NCBI GenBank assembly: GCA_963833675.1
Contig: CAWHYW010000032.1
Span: forward strand, 186,001 to 250,000
Reading direction: 5' to 3'
Length of the DNA stretch: 64,000 nucleotides
Source of the DNA: DASQDN01 sp963833675
GTDB lineage: Bacteria; Acidobacteriota; Terriglobia; Bryobacterales; Bryobacteraceae
The notes below the pieces were generated by a model. It saw only the letters and a program-made list of their open reading frames with translations. It did not search any database and was not told where the DNA came from. Shown piece by piece: positions 45,247 through 53,402 of this stretch. Made by a program: the position numbers and the translations under genes. Numbering within the stretch: the stretch's first letter is position 1; each line of letters begins with the position of its first letter.

Positions 45247-47490
45247 TTACTCGTGCGGAATCTGAAGGCAGAAGCCCACAGATCGTTGCGTGGTGTTATG
45301 GCCGCCGCCGCTATTCACGTTCGTGCGATCCGAAACGTGAAGGATCAGGGCGTAACCGCAGGGATCCATCGGACCTGTCGGGGGAGGTCCTGGATTCACT
45401 CCGGTATTCAGAGTGAACGTCCCGCTAAGGACTCCCGGATCGCCGATCACGCCGCCGTATTCTACCGACATTCCCGAAGCGGGCGCGGGTAGAACGCCGT
45501 GCGCCGGATCGTTCGGAGGACCCGAAGGCTGGATCTCGAACTGGAAGCTCCTGAAGTGCGTGTCCGTGCAGGAGAAGGTTCCTGTGAACGTAGCTCCGGG
45601 AGCGAAGTCGGCGCATTGGACTCCGCCGGCCAGATCGATCGCGAGAGTCGCGTCGGGCGCCCGATTGTCAACGAGCACCGTGACCACGTTGCTGTGCAGA
45701 TCGTGAGCGGGGTCACCGTCCGTGTTCAGGTCGATGCGTAGGTCGTAAGCGTTTCCATCGTCAGCGCTCGAAGAGTACCACTCACCCATCAAGCTGGTCT
45801 CGACGCTGTGATCCCACGAGTAATCCTCAAACGGATAGTAGCCATTCACGTCCGGGTTTACCGTAGTGTTGGTTTGCGTCCAACCCGTACCCATAGTCCA
45901 CGTGTTGATGGTCAGGCTCAGTGGAGCAAACGTGAGCGGCGCGTACGATGAATCCGGAGCGCCGTTCGGTTTTTTCATGATGCGGTACTTCATGCCCGGC
46001 GCGGGATTCGGAATGTGGCCGGCAACCGTAATTCTTCCGCCGAACGGGCTATCGGACAACGCCAGTCCGGTGTGGATCGCGTTGCCGTTCGCCTTCCCGT
46101 TTGCGTCGATGTTGATTTCCGGAACATCGCCGACCGAACTCAGGAACGGCACGGTATCGAGCACTGGACCGGGCTTGATGTGGATCAGCGTTTCCAGCCG
46201 GTTGCCCCAGTGCGGCCGATAATTCGGGTTACCAGGAGGCGGCGCGGAGTTCCAGGAAAGAATCGCGCGGACCCGTGCGGTAACCGGACCTTGATGACAG
46301 GGCTTGCGCCGCGCCGTCAAATCAACCGGCAGGAACACGGCATAGTTCACGCCTCCCGCTGACAGTGTGCTGAGGTCGTGAACGTTCACCGACGTGGTTC
46401 CCGCATACGTCCAGCCCGTGCCGTAGTCGATCCAGAACGCAACGTACTCCTGGCTTCCGCTGCTGCAAAGCGGGCCGGAGAATCCATTGGAAAGCTTGAC
46501 GTTGATAACGCCATTCAGCCGATCCAGGTTGGGATCCAGTCCGATGCAGGTCAGTTCTTCGTAAGTGGTGTCGCCGTTTGTGGCAAGCAGCCCTTCGATG
46601 ACGCTTGCCCAGTTGGTATCGAGCAAACCGGGCGAGAAGGTCAACTGAGGCTTGGCAACATACTTCATCACTTCCGATTGCAGGAACCGATGCGGCGGAA
46701 CCTCCTTGCCTTTGTATTGCGCAATCAGCTCGCTCGGCGTAAGCTCCTTCTTCTTGAGATCGAGCGCCTGTTCCACGTCCACCATGGCTGTCAAGACCTC
46801 GGGCAGCTTCAGCTTGAACTCAGATGCCAGCTCAGAGAAAATGAGCCTGCGCCTGGCGCCAATCTGAATCCGAGCATCGCGGACGTTGCCCCAGTGCGGA
46901 TGATGATTCGGCGTATTCGGTGGAGGCGGACTGTTCCAGGACAGGATCGCCCTGGCAAGCGGAAGGTTCTCGGTAAAGCAGAACCGCTCCGGGGGGTTGA
47001 TGTCGAGAGTAACCGCATACTCCAGACGGCTGCCGTTGAACGGCATGTTCCAGGCCGTGAAATTCACCAGGCCCTGATCAACCCACGAAGCGCCGTTGTC
47101 ATACGAAAGATAGAAGCGGACATACTCAGGCGACCCGGGAGAACAGAGGTCGCCTCCATAACCGAAATGCTTCTTCACGTACACCACGGCTTCGAGTTTT
47201 CGGAACTGCGGTTGATACCCTACGCAGCCCAGCTCTTCATACGAAGTGTCCATCTGCAGCGACTGAAGCACCGGCGAGTTAGCTAATAACAACTCGCGAT
47301 ACCGGGCTCGTCTGAGCTCGATGCCTCCGTTTCCGACTTCTCGAGGCTCTACCGGTTCTTCCGGTGGAACATCGAACTGACGGGGAACCGGCACGTCCTT
47401 CCCATTTGCGTCGAGGTACGCGACCCCCGCTTTCCCGTATCGATCGTCGGTTGGTTCGTAGACGACGCGAATGGCCGCATAGATATCCAT
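45247..47490 (-). CDS. 747-residue protein with two homologous beta-rich modules (unrecognised; caspase-like cassette)
   Basis: ATG 47490 shares one base with the stop of the preceding gene (TGATG), which fixes the start; an in-frame extension to 47700 lies inside that gene. There is no signal peptide. Module A (about residues 85-215) contains SYEELGCVGYQPQFRKLEAV, DLCSPGSPEYVRFYLSYDNG and LARAILSWNSPPPPNTPNHH. Module B (about 305-435) repeats this as TYEELTCIGLDPNLDRLNGV, PLCSSGSQEYVAFWIDYGTG and RVRAILSWNSAPPPGNPNYR. Both end in HPHWGN or RPHWGN and keep Cys residues at the same places. The C-terminal 300 residues look like Ig-like beta sandwiches (SFQFEIQPSGPPNDPAHG). I do not recognise the family. 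Coupling suggests it works with the two genes before it. Confidence 0.75.
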   Translation of the reverse strand: MDIYAAIRVVYEPTDDRYGKAGVAYLDANGKDVPVPRQFDVPPEEPVEPREVGNGGIELRRARYRELLLANSPVLQSLQMDTSYEELGCVGYQPQFRKLEAVVYVKKHFGYGGDLCSPGSPEYVRFYLSYDNGASWVDQGLVNFTAWNMPFNGSRLEYAVTLDINPPERFCFTENLPLARAILSWNSPPPPNTPNHHPHWGNVRDARIQIGARRRLIFSELASEFKLKLPEVLTAMVDVEQALDLKKKELTPSELIAQYKGKEVPPHRFLQSEVMKYVAKPQLTFSPGLLDTNWASVIEGLLATNGDTTYEELTCIGLDPNLDRLNGVINVKLSNGFSGPLCSSGSQEYVAFWIDYGTGWTYAGTTSVNVHDLSTLSAGGVNYAVFLPVDLTARRKPCHQGPVTARVRAILSWNSAPPPGNPNYRPHWGNRLETLIHIKPGPVLDTVPFLSSVGDVPEINIDANGKANGNAIHTGLALSDSPFGGRITVAGHIPNPAPGMKYRIMKKPNGAPDSSYAPLTFAPLSLTINTWTMGTGWTQTNTTVNPDVNGYYPFEDYSWDHSVETSLMGEWYSSSADDGNAYDLRIDLNTDGDPAHDLHSNVVTVLVDNRAPDATLAIDLAGGVQCADFAPGATFTGTFSCTDTHFRSFQFEIQPSGPPNDPAHGVLPAPASGMSVEYGGVIGDPGVLSGTFTLNTGVNPGPPPTGPMDPCGYALILHVSDRTNVNSGGGHNTTQRSVGFCLQIPHE

Positions 47491-48143
47491 CACAAATCCG
47501 GCAGCGGGGAGTGCAGGATTCCAGCTTGCACCTCGCGTATTTTGGTATTCGACCGTTCCGGCGGTTTGAAATCGGCCTTCACCAATTCGGCCAGTCTCTT
47601 GGCCTCTTCGATAACAGGCTTCGGAATCTCGGGCCAATGCGCTTCGAGGAAGCCGACGCGGCGATCCGAGGTCATTCCGAGCATCACTCGGGAAGACCAT
47701 ACCGGCAGTCCCTCGATCGCCCTGCCTAAGAAGGCATAGCGTTTCCCGGGGACAGGATCCTCCACACGTGCCTTCCCGGTTGCGGCATCGAATTCCGCCA
47801 ACTGTGTCTGTTCCTTCAAAACCGACCTTTCGGCGATTTCTGCTCTGGGAATATTCAGATTCTGCAGCAGACTATCCGCGAGCTTCAGATACTCGTCGTC
47901 AGGTATCTGGCCCGTTGCAGGATCGGAGGGAGCGCCGAAGTCTGCGTTGTGAATGAATACGGTCCGGCTATCCGTTCGCTGACTCAGCATGACGCGATCG
48001 GATTGAATGCCGAGCACCGTGCCTTGCGATCCGGCGCGTACAACCTGTTCCAACTGAACCCCAAGTGATTCCGCGAGCTTGCGAATTTGCGCAAGCTGCT
48101 GGTCATCCGCGGGTGTGAATTTCAAAAGTTTTTCGCGATCCAT
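47490..48143 (-). CDS. 217-residue protein, possibly PepSY/propeptide-like (unrecognised)
   Basis: ATG 48143 has AAGGA 8 bases upstream; the longer frame from 48185 starts inside the preceding gene. The N-terminus (MDREKLLKFTPADDQQLAQI, RKLAESLGVQLEQVVRAGSQ) is helical. The C-terminal half contains GKRYAFLGRAIEGLPVWSSR and RVGFLEAHWPEIPKPVIEEA. The pattern of an aromatic strand, GLPV-S, hydrophobic strand and HWP resembles PepSY or FTP modules found as propeptides and inhibitors of secreted peptidases; this is a visual resemblance only. No signal peptide. It sits 20 bases after the DUF6345-like gene and touches the 747-residue gene, so the three are likely made together. Confidence 0.65.
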   Translation of the reverse strand: MDREKLLKFTPADDQQLAQIRKLAESLGVQLEQVVRAGSQGTVLGIQSDRVMLSQRTDSRTVFIHNADFGAPSDPATGQIPDDEYLKLADSLLQNLNIPRAEIAERSVLKEQTQLAEFDAATGKARVEDPVPGKRYAFLGRAIEGLPVWSSRVMLGMTSDRRVGFLEAHWPEIPKPVIEEAKRLAELVKADFKPPERSNTKIREVQAGILHSPLPDL

Positions 48144-48163
48144 ATATTTTTCCTTGAATTGAT

Positions 48164-48895
48164 TTATCGAGTGAGCCAGCGCCATGCGAACCAGTTGGAG
48201 ATGGGGTTGGGCCGGTTGTCATGCACGTGCTCGTTCTCGCGCCGGTCGATCGCCTCATCGCGGTCCCGGCCCGCAGCGATCACCACCGCGGAACAGCCGC
48301 TTTGAATATCGATTGTGCCGGTGGCCATCCATGCCGAGCCAACACTCAGGTATGGAAAGAAGAAGAACGCCCCCGACGAATAGGCGGCAAACATTTGTCC
48401 ACGAGTCACGCTGTCGAGCGTGTCCGCATTTGTGGTCCCGGAGTGCCCGGTTGCCACATGCATGCCTCGGAAAGTCGGAAACCAGTTAGTCCCTAAAGAT
48501 ACGAGATCCATCGGGCAGCTCGCATCGAGGAAACAGAACTTCAGGTTTCCGTTTCCCCACCGCGACTGGGTACCGATGTTCGTTGTGTCCGGTTTGCCGA
48601 AATTTCCGCAAACCACCAGGAAATCGGGACTCGTCGCCGTGGGCGGATCTTGACAGATGCCGTGGCCTGTATAGAAATACATTTCAGGCAGGTCGCTGCC
48701 GCCGCTTGGGTCATTGTCGGTTCCATCGCGAAAATCGGAACCCCAAACATCGCCGTTTTCCCATCTGGTTATGACCGTGTCTCCGGCCAACTGATACCAG
48801 ACCCGGAAATTGGCAGCTTCCGGAATTGTTAGCGGAAGATCGGGACCGACTCCGCAAGGGAAATAATCACGAACCGCTCCTGTTGAGAAGCGCAT
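48164..48895 (-). CDS. DUF6345-like protein with caspase-type (clan CD) His-Gly and Ser-Cys motifs
   Basis: The 243-residue product starts at ATG 48895 with GGAGG about 8 bases upstream (MRFSTGAVRDYFPCGVGPDL). No leader is present. After a hydrophobic strand comes MYFYTGHGICQDPP (His78-Gly79), and 49 residues later a second strand leads into LKFCFLDASCPMDLVSLG (Cys127). Clan CD peptidases (caspases, gingipains, metacaspases) place the catalytic His before Gly, and the Cys after Ala or Ser, at the ends of just such strands. SRWGNGN and RGMHVATGHSGTTNADTLD follow the pattern I recall for DUF6345. Peptidase activity is therefore an inference. It leads a three-gene coupled set and follows an ECF sigma gene by 113 bases. 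Confidence 0.7.
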   Translation of the reverse strand: MRFSTGAVRDYFPCGVGPDLPLTIPEAANFRVWYQLAGDTVITRWENGDVWGSDFRDGTDNDPSGGSDLPEMYFYTGHGICQDPPTATSPDFLVVCGNFGKPDTTNIGTQSRWGNGNLKFCFLDASCPMDLVSLGTNWFPTFRGMHVATGHSGTTNADTLDSVTRGQMFAAYSSGAFFFFPYLSVGSAWMATGTIDIQSGCSAVVIAAGRDRDEAIDRRENEHVHDNRPNPISNWFAWRWLTR

Positions 48896-49008
48896 AGATT
48901 TTCCTCCGCGCGCCTTGTGTATTTGGTGAGCAAACTACTTCTGACTGAGTAGAATCTGGGCCACAAGGTCGAGCGATGTATTGTGAGGAAATGAACTAGG
49001 ACGTTACG

Positions 49009-49647
49009 TCAGGATGCGCCGAGCCCGCGCTGGCGTGGGTCCCGATGTGTCTTGTCGTCGCTTGGATTCGGCGTCAGCCAATTGCCGTCCGGGTATTTGC
49101 GGCGAAGGATGTCCCGGAAGCGCAGCTTGGCCCGATGCAGCAGCACGCGCAGGTTCTCGCGGGTGACGTGCAGGTCTTCGCAAATCTTCTCTTTGTCCCG
49201 CTCATCGAGTAACACAGTACGCAGGATTCGTTCGTCTTTACGGGGAAGTTCGGCGAGGACCTGCTCAACGACCTTCCTGTGTTCCTCCGAGACGAGAGTT
49301 GCTTCGGCATTGGCGCGAGTATCCACCGGATCGGGCGGATTGACTTGGTCATCCAGGGATGCTTCGGTACGCGACCGGAGGTACTCGAGGAATACGTTGT
49401 TACAGACGGAGTTCACGAACGCTCCAAGCCGCTCCGGGTGCTCCAGGCCATGCTTGCGGCGAAGCGTCACCAGCACTCGGAGGAATGTCTCCTGCCGGAT
49501 ATCTTCGATCACGTGAGCGGGCAGCCGTCGCGAGCGCAACTTGATGAGAATGAGATTTCCGAAGTAGGCGGTAAAGTGGCGCTCGGCCGCAGGCTTGCCC
49601 TCAGTCAGATCACGAACGTATTCCTCATCAAATGAGTGGAGCTCCAA
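49009..49647 (-). CDS. ECF-type RNA polymerase sigma factor
   Basis: The supported part starts at TTG 49647 with a GAGG about 7 bases upstream, giving 212 residues beginning MELHSFDEEYVRDLTEGKPA; the frame stays open to 50022 but that extension is of low-complexity, basic text. Region 2 reads RLPAHVIEDIRQETFLRVLV and AFVNSVCNNVFLEYLRSRTE; region 4 reads LPRKDERILRTVLLDERDKE and DLHVTRENLRVLLHRAKLRF, a helix-turn-helix. No anti-sigma gene is next to it. It precedes the DUF6345-like cassette on the same strand, so the cassette may be its target. The true start remains uncertain. Confidence 0.82.
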   Translation of the reverse strand: MELHSFDEEYVRDLTEGKPAAERHFTAYFGNLILIKLRSRRLPAHVIEDIRQETFLRVLVTLRRKHGLEHPERLGAFVNSVCNNVFLEYLRSRTEASLDDQVNPPDPVDTRANAEATLVSEEHRKVVEQVLAELPRKDERILRTVLLDERDKEKICEDLHVTRENLRVLLHRAKLRFRDILRRKYPDGNWLTPNPSDDKTHRDPRQRGLGAS

Positions 49648-50080
49648 ACCATACCTCGGCGCGAACGTTGATGGTCCCTCGGACGAACTTCGTCCTCCAT
49701 TCCCAGTATGTCGTGGTGAGCCATAGTATATAAGCTCAGAGGCGGACGTGGGAATGGACAAGCCATTGTTGCACGAGTCAGTCTTGGAGACGCTCCGAAC
49801 CGCGGAAGCTCTCATGAGCCATACTCCCTGTTCGGTGTCGCGACGCGGCCTGGGTAGCCCAGGCGAGGGGCGCTCTGACCGTGGCGCCGTAAATTCCCGA
49901 TGCGAATGGCCGGCGAGCGTTGCGGATGTCCTCTTGCTTTGTGCGTAAGGACAATCGAGGTGTAGAAAGCTGATAGTCGGAAGCTCTGGAACTTCATGGT
50001 GAAAATGTGCGTGGGGTAGCATCGTGTCTCGTTCTTCCGGTGCGTAGTGAGGCGACCGGACAGAGCGTTACAGCGATTCT
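49648..50080. other. Gene-poor stretch upstream of the ECF sigma gene
   Basis: About 430 bases lie between the proposed sigma start and the small HTH gene. The sigma frame remains open through most of it (to 50022), but the translated text has no recognisable domain and no good ribosome site. No RNA gene, repeat or clear promoter was identified. It probably holds the promoter region of the sigma gene and the downstream end of the cytochrome operon. Confidence 0.4.
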
Positions 50081-50347
50081 TTAGTGATATATCTGACGGC
50101 TCGAAGGCTTGTCCAGGTCACCGAACATCAGATCCAGCGGGAAGTCCGGCATAATTAATTGCACATCGAAGAACAGACGAGCGGCTTCGATCCTCTCGTG
50201 GACTTCCTGGGTCCGGATACCATGGCGCTGGGCGAGTTGCTCGATGCTCAACCCAGCCTCAGATTGAATATAAAGATCGGTCGACAAGAAGGGCATGTTC
50301 ACTAGTGACCGATGTCGACCGATCGTTTCATTGACAGAAGATAGCAT
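50081..50347 (-). CDS. Small helix-turn-helix-like protein
   Basis: The frame from ATG 50347 begins directly after the cytochrome stop (TAAATG). An inner ATG at 50296 (MPFLSTDLYIQSEAGLSIEQ) may be the actual start, since the recognisable text begins there and continues LAQRHGIRTQEVHERIEAAR, a predicted helix-turn-helix. The remaining 25 residues are hydrophobic and acidic. It resembles short DNA-binding or adaptor proteins, but no family is assigned with confidence. Its place at the end of the DoxX-cytochrome unit suggests a regulatory or accessory role in that unit. Confidence 0.6.
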   Translation of the reverse strand: MLSSVNETIGRHRSLVNMPFLSTDLYIQSEAGLSIEQLAQRHGIRTQEVHERIEAARLFFDVQLIMPDFPLDLMFGDLDKPSSRQIYH

Positions 50348-51697
50348 TTACAGAGATCGTACGAACTCGACCAGTTGCTGCTTCTCCTCGGTGGTCAATC
50401 CAAGTTGGAAAAAGGAATCGTAGTGGTTTACCACGTCGATGAGTTCGGCGAAACGCCCGTCGTGATAATAGCCACCCTTTTGTCTGGCCACCATGCCTTT
50501 CAGCGGCGTCGTGCGATACCGTCCGTCAGGTGAGCGGTTTGCCTGAAAATCATCGATTCCAATCTCAGCAGGCGTGTGCATATTCCAGCCGGGCTCCGTG
50601 TAGAGTGGAGGCACATGGCATGCCGCGCAACGCGCTTTGCCATTGAAGAGTTCTTCGCCAGGCTTTGTTGAGGGCGCGAACGGATTGCGCTCAACCACGG
50701 GCGCCGGAATTGCCAGTTGATAAGCATGTAAGGCGGCGAGCTTTGCGGTGATGAGATCATTGTCTGAGCGGCGATTTCCGAAGCCGGCTTTCGCGGCAAT
50801 CGGAAATCGTACAGGATCATTCAGACGCGGATCCCAAAACGTGCCGCTCCCTCCCATCTCCAGGTTCGCGACGAACGCATTCCAATGAGAGATGCCGCCC
50901 CAACCTGTATACGTATGCTGGCTGATGCCGAGTAAACCAAATGCCGCGGGTAAAAGAGTCGCGGCGGATTTGCCGTCCGGTCTGAAGGCCTTCCCATCCA
51001 GGATCAGCTCGGCATCGAACTTGCCCGGACCCCAGCTCATCAGTACTTTTCGCACGGTAGCTTCGTCAACGCTCAGCAGGTCGGCAAATGGCTTCAATGT
51101 AGGGGCAGAAGCGATGATCGCGCCGACATTCAGATCGCGGTTCGGCCATCCGTCAAGCCGATTACCGATGTTTCCCGCCGGAAGCGCGGACGTGGCGAAG
51201 GACGTATCCACGGTGGAGTGGCACAGCGCGCACTGAATACCTACTGATTGAAGCTTGCCATCCTGCCCGAAGAAGCCTTTTACGCCCACGACTGCGTTGA
51301 GCTTCAGGAGTGTCAACGTTACGCTCGGATCATCGAAATTCACTGCGCCGTTTTTCACAGCGTTCACCACGTCCGCGGGCAGCGCCGCGGCATCCACCTT
51401 CAATCCGACAGATAGAGCCGCCCGTGGACTGAGACCCGGCCCCGTGCCTCCATTCGCGCTGCCGGCGATGGTTTGATGCAGGTGAAGACTCCCACCCCAA
51501 AACGCTTCATCGCCGAACGTATCGAATCGGAAGATATCGCGACCTTGCCTGACCATCCGTGCCGCATAGTCGCGAACAGCAGCATCGTTGGGCGCGAGAT
51601 TCCGGTCGGCAGCCGAATCGTCATCGGCCATCATCGCTACTGTTGCGATGAACACAATACCGAACACCGCGCTTGCGAAAAATGTAGACCTCTTCAT
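50348..51697 (-). CDS. Secreted di-heme c-type cytochrome (peroxidase-like)
   Basis: The 449-residue protein has a signal peptide (MKRSTFFASAVFGIVFIATV) and two CxxCH heme sites: GIQCALCHSTVDTS in the first half and KARCAACHVPPLYTEPGWNM in the second. Spacing and the closing segment RTTPLKGMVARQKGGYYHDG, with RFAELIDVVNHYDSFFQLGL, match the di-heme cytochrome c peroxidase/MauG-related group. It would act in the periplasm in electron transfer or peroxide reduction. Gene order is DoxX, cytochrome, small HTH on the minus strand, divergent from an ECF sigma gene. The intact length is normal for the long members of the group. Confidence 0.87.
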   Translation of the reverse strand: MKRSTFFASAVFGIVFIATVAMMADDDSAADRNLAPNDAAVRDYAARMVRQGRDIFRFDTFGDEAFWGGSLHLHQTIAGSANGGTGPGLSPRAALSVGLKVDAAALPADVVNAVKNGAVNFDDPSVTLTLLKLNAVVGVKGFFGQDGKLQSVGIQCALCHSTVDTSFATSALPAGNIGNRLDGWPNRDLNVGAIIASAPTLKPFADLLSVDEATVRKVLMSWGPGKFDAELILDGKAFRPDGKSAATLLPAAFGLLGISQHTYTGWGGISHWNAFVANLEMGGSGTFWDPRLNDPVRFPIAAKAGFGNRRSDNDLITAKLAALHAYQLAIPAPVVERNPFAPSTKPGEELFNGKARCAACHVPPLYTEPGWNMHTPAEIGIDDFQANRSPDGRYRTTPLKGMVARQKGGYYHDGRFAELIDVVNHYDSFFQLGLTTEEKQQLVEFVRSL

Positions 51698-51711
51698 TAG
51701 CGTGCCCCTGG

Positions 51712-52137
51712 CTAGATATGAGCAGGATTGGGAGTAATGCCCGACCGCGCGCCGCTGGGTACCGGGACATGCGCTTCACTGAGCCGCGCCAAGCTCCATG
51801 CTCCGACTGCGAGCGCCACATCGCGCACGGCGACATCGAAGTAAGCGCCAGTCAGCAATAGATTCAAGGCAATGCAGAGCAGCCAGATCGACGCGATATA
51901 CGAGCCCAACCGCGTCCATTTCGTAAGAATCAGAATTCCGACCAGCATCTCGACCACGCCAACCAGGTGCATGAGCGTTGAAGCATTAAGGGGCACGATC
52001 GATGCCAAGGTGGGAGAGAGATAGTGATCCCAATTCGTCAGCAAATTAAGGAACTTATCGAGACCCGCCAAGAACGCGAGTAGTCCGTAAGTAACCCGGA
52101 GCGACCACCAAACTTGATTCAATTGCAAGTTTTCCAT
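51712..52137 (-). CDS. DoxX-like four-helix membrane protein
   Basis: The 141-residue product has four hydrophobic helices with the DoxX pattern: WWSLRVTYGLLAFLAGLDKF, TLMHLVGVVEMLVGILILTK, YIASIWLLCIALNLLLTGAY and VALAVGAWSLARLSEAH. A good AGAGG lies about 8 bases upstream of ATG 52137. DoxX proteins are linked to quinol oxidation and oxidative-stress responses. It is the first gene of the unit with the di-heme cytochrome 14 bases downstream, and shares a 93-bp divergent region with the sigma gene at 52231. The substrate is unproven. Confidence 0.85.
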   Translation of the reverse strand: MENLQLNQVWWSLRVTYGLLAFLAGLDKFLNLLTNWDHYLSPTLASIVPLNASTLMHLVGVVEMLVGILILTKWTRLGSYIASIWLLCIALNLLLTGAYFDVAVRDVALAVGAWSLARLSEAHVPVPSGARSGITPNPAHI

Positions 52138-52197
52138 TTGTTCACCTCTGCCGAAACTGAGTCCGGAAAGCTTCCGAGGTGACGAAAAGATTTTTTG

Positions 52198-52228
52198 GGA
52201 ACCTTTCGCAAACCTGGGACTCTGTTAC
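52198..52228 (+). promoter_or_regulatory. Possible ECF-type promoter upstream of the sigma gene
   Basis: GGAACC (52198-52203) is followed after about 18 bases by TCTGTT (52221-52226), just before ATG 52231. GGAAC is the commonest -35 motif of ECF sigma factors, so this may be an autoregulated promoter. The closeness to the ATG would make the transcript nearly leaderless, and the -10 match is weak. Confidence 0.35.
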
Positions 52229-52230
52229 AT

Positions 52231-52890
52231 ATGAGCGCTCAATCTGGATGCATACTGGCTGACGCGGCGCCTCCGATAACGGATGAGGAGATTGTCCGGC
52301 GTGTTCTGGACGGTGAGACCTCGTTATTCGAACTTCTCATCCGCCGCTACAATCAACGTCTCTATCGGGCTACCAGGGCGATTCTGCGGGATGACGAAGA
52401 AGCCGAGGATGCGATGCAGGAGGCTTATTTCAGCGCTTTCGTCAATCTGAACCAGTTCGCCGGAGAAGCCAGGATCTCTACATGGTTGACAAAGATTGCA
52501 GTGTATGAGGCGCTCGGCCGTATCCGAAGACGGAAGCGAATGGATGAGATGCCGGAAACTCTGAGCAGCAACGATAGTCCGGAGCGGGCCGCTTACGGCA
52601 AAGAATTGCAGACAGCGATCGAATCGGCGATCGACGCATTGCCGCCGCTATATCGCGGCGTCTTCGTGCTGCGCGAGGTAGAGGAGATGTCGGGAGCCGA
52701 CACCGCCTCGTGTTTGGGAATCAGCGAAGAGACGGTTAAGACTCGGCTCCATCGCGCTCGCCGACTATTGCGCCGACGGCTGGAGCGTACCTGGGGAACG
52801 GCGATGAGCAACGCGTTTGCATTTGGCGCGCGACGCTGCGACCGCATTGCCGAACGAGTGATGACACGAATCCAGTCACACCAGGCTTGA
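52231..52890 (+). CDS. ECF RNA polymerase sigma factor
   Basis: From ATG 52231 the product of about 219 residues has region 2 (LLIRRYNQRLYRATRAILRD, AEDAMQEAYFSAFVNLNQFA, GEARISTWLTKIAVYEALGR) and region 4 (LPPLYRGVFVLREVEEMSGA, SCLGISEETVKTRLHRARRL) of the sigma-E-like group. The frame upstream to 52195 is open but has no RBS. No anti-sigma factor is encoded beside it. It is divergent from DoxX, with which sigma genes of this type often share a promoter region. Its stop abuts the convergent DUF4112 stop with no gap. Confidence 0.93.
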   Translation: MSAQSGCILADAAPPITDEEIVRRVLDGETSLFELLIRRYNQRLYRATRAILRDDEEAEDAMQEAYFSAFVNLNQFAGEARISTWLTKIAVYEALGRIRRRKRMDEMPETLSSNDSPERAAYGKELQTAIESAIDALPPLYRGVFVLREVEEMSGADTASCLGISEETVKTRLHRARRLLRRRLERTWGTAMSNAFAFGARRCDRIAERVMTRIQSHQA

Positions 52891-53394
52891 TCAGAAGAGC
52901 GCGCGGAGTATCCAGATCGCAAGAACAATCGGTATGGCGATGACCAGCGCCAATCCTAGGAGAAGCAGCAGTAGAAACGTCCAATCGTGTCGGGCGTGAT
53001 GCTGTCCGCGGATGGACGCGCGGTAGAGCTCAAGATTTTTGCTGTTAGCTTTCCAGGCAAAATCGAAGAAATCGCCGACAAGCGGTATGGCGCCGACAGC
53101 CGAGTCAATCCCTACGTTGGCAATCATCCGCAGAAGAGTCGGTTTCGGCACGCCTGCCCGGTGCGCGTGCACGATCAGCACCGTGGAGATCACCGCGCCG
53201 AACACGTCTCCCACGCCTGGAATGAGTCCGATGATCGGATCAAGGCCGATTCGCATCCCGCCGATTGGTATCGACCGATCCATCAACCACGCAATCTTTT
53301 CGATGGTTTCTTCGGTTCGGGCGTCCGCCTGGTTGCGGACGAACTGACCATCCACAATCTCGACATCTCGCCACCGGGATGAAGCTTTCGGCAT
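52891..53394 (-). CDS. DUF4112 membrane protein
   Basis: The 167-residue protein has an N-terminal soluble part, then the family core IPIGGMRIGLDPIIGLIPGV with DVFGAVISTVLIVHAHRAGV and the second repeat IDSAVGAIPLVGDFFDFAWK. It ends in a strong membrane helix (FLLLLLLGLALVIAIPIVLA). DUF4112 proteins are small inner-membrane proteins of unknown function. Gene and stop are intact and convergent with the sigma gene. Confidence 0.9.
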   Translation of the reverse strand: MPKASSRWRDVEIVDGQFVRNQADARTEETIEKIAWLMDRSIPIGGMRIGLDPIIGLIPGVGDVFGAVISTVLIVHAHRAGVPKPTLLRMIANVGIDSAVGAIPLVGDFFDFAWKANSKNLELYRASIRGQHHARHDWTFLLLLLLGLALVIAIPIVLAIWILRALF

Positions 53395-53402
53395 GTTCGA
53401 TC

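Noticed and set aside
49648..50022. N-terminal extension of the ECF sigma gene
   Set aside because: The frame is open but the text has no sigma-like or other domain, and a TTG with a ribosome-like site at 49647 precedes the conserved region directly.
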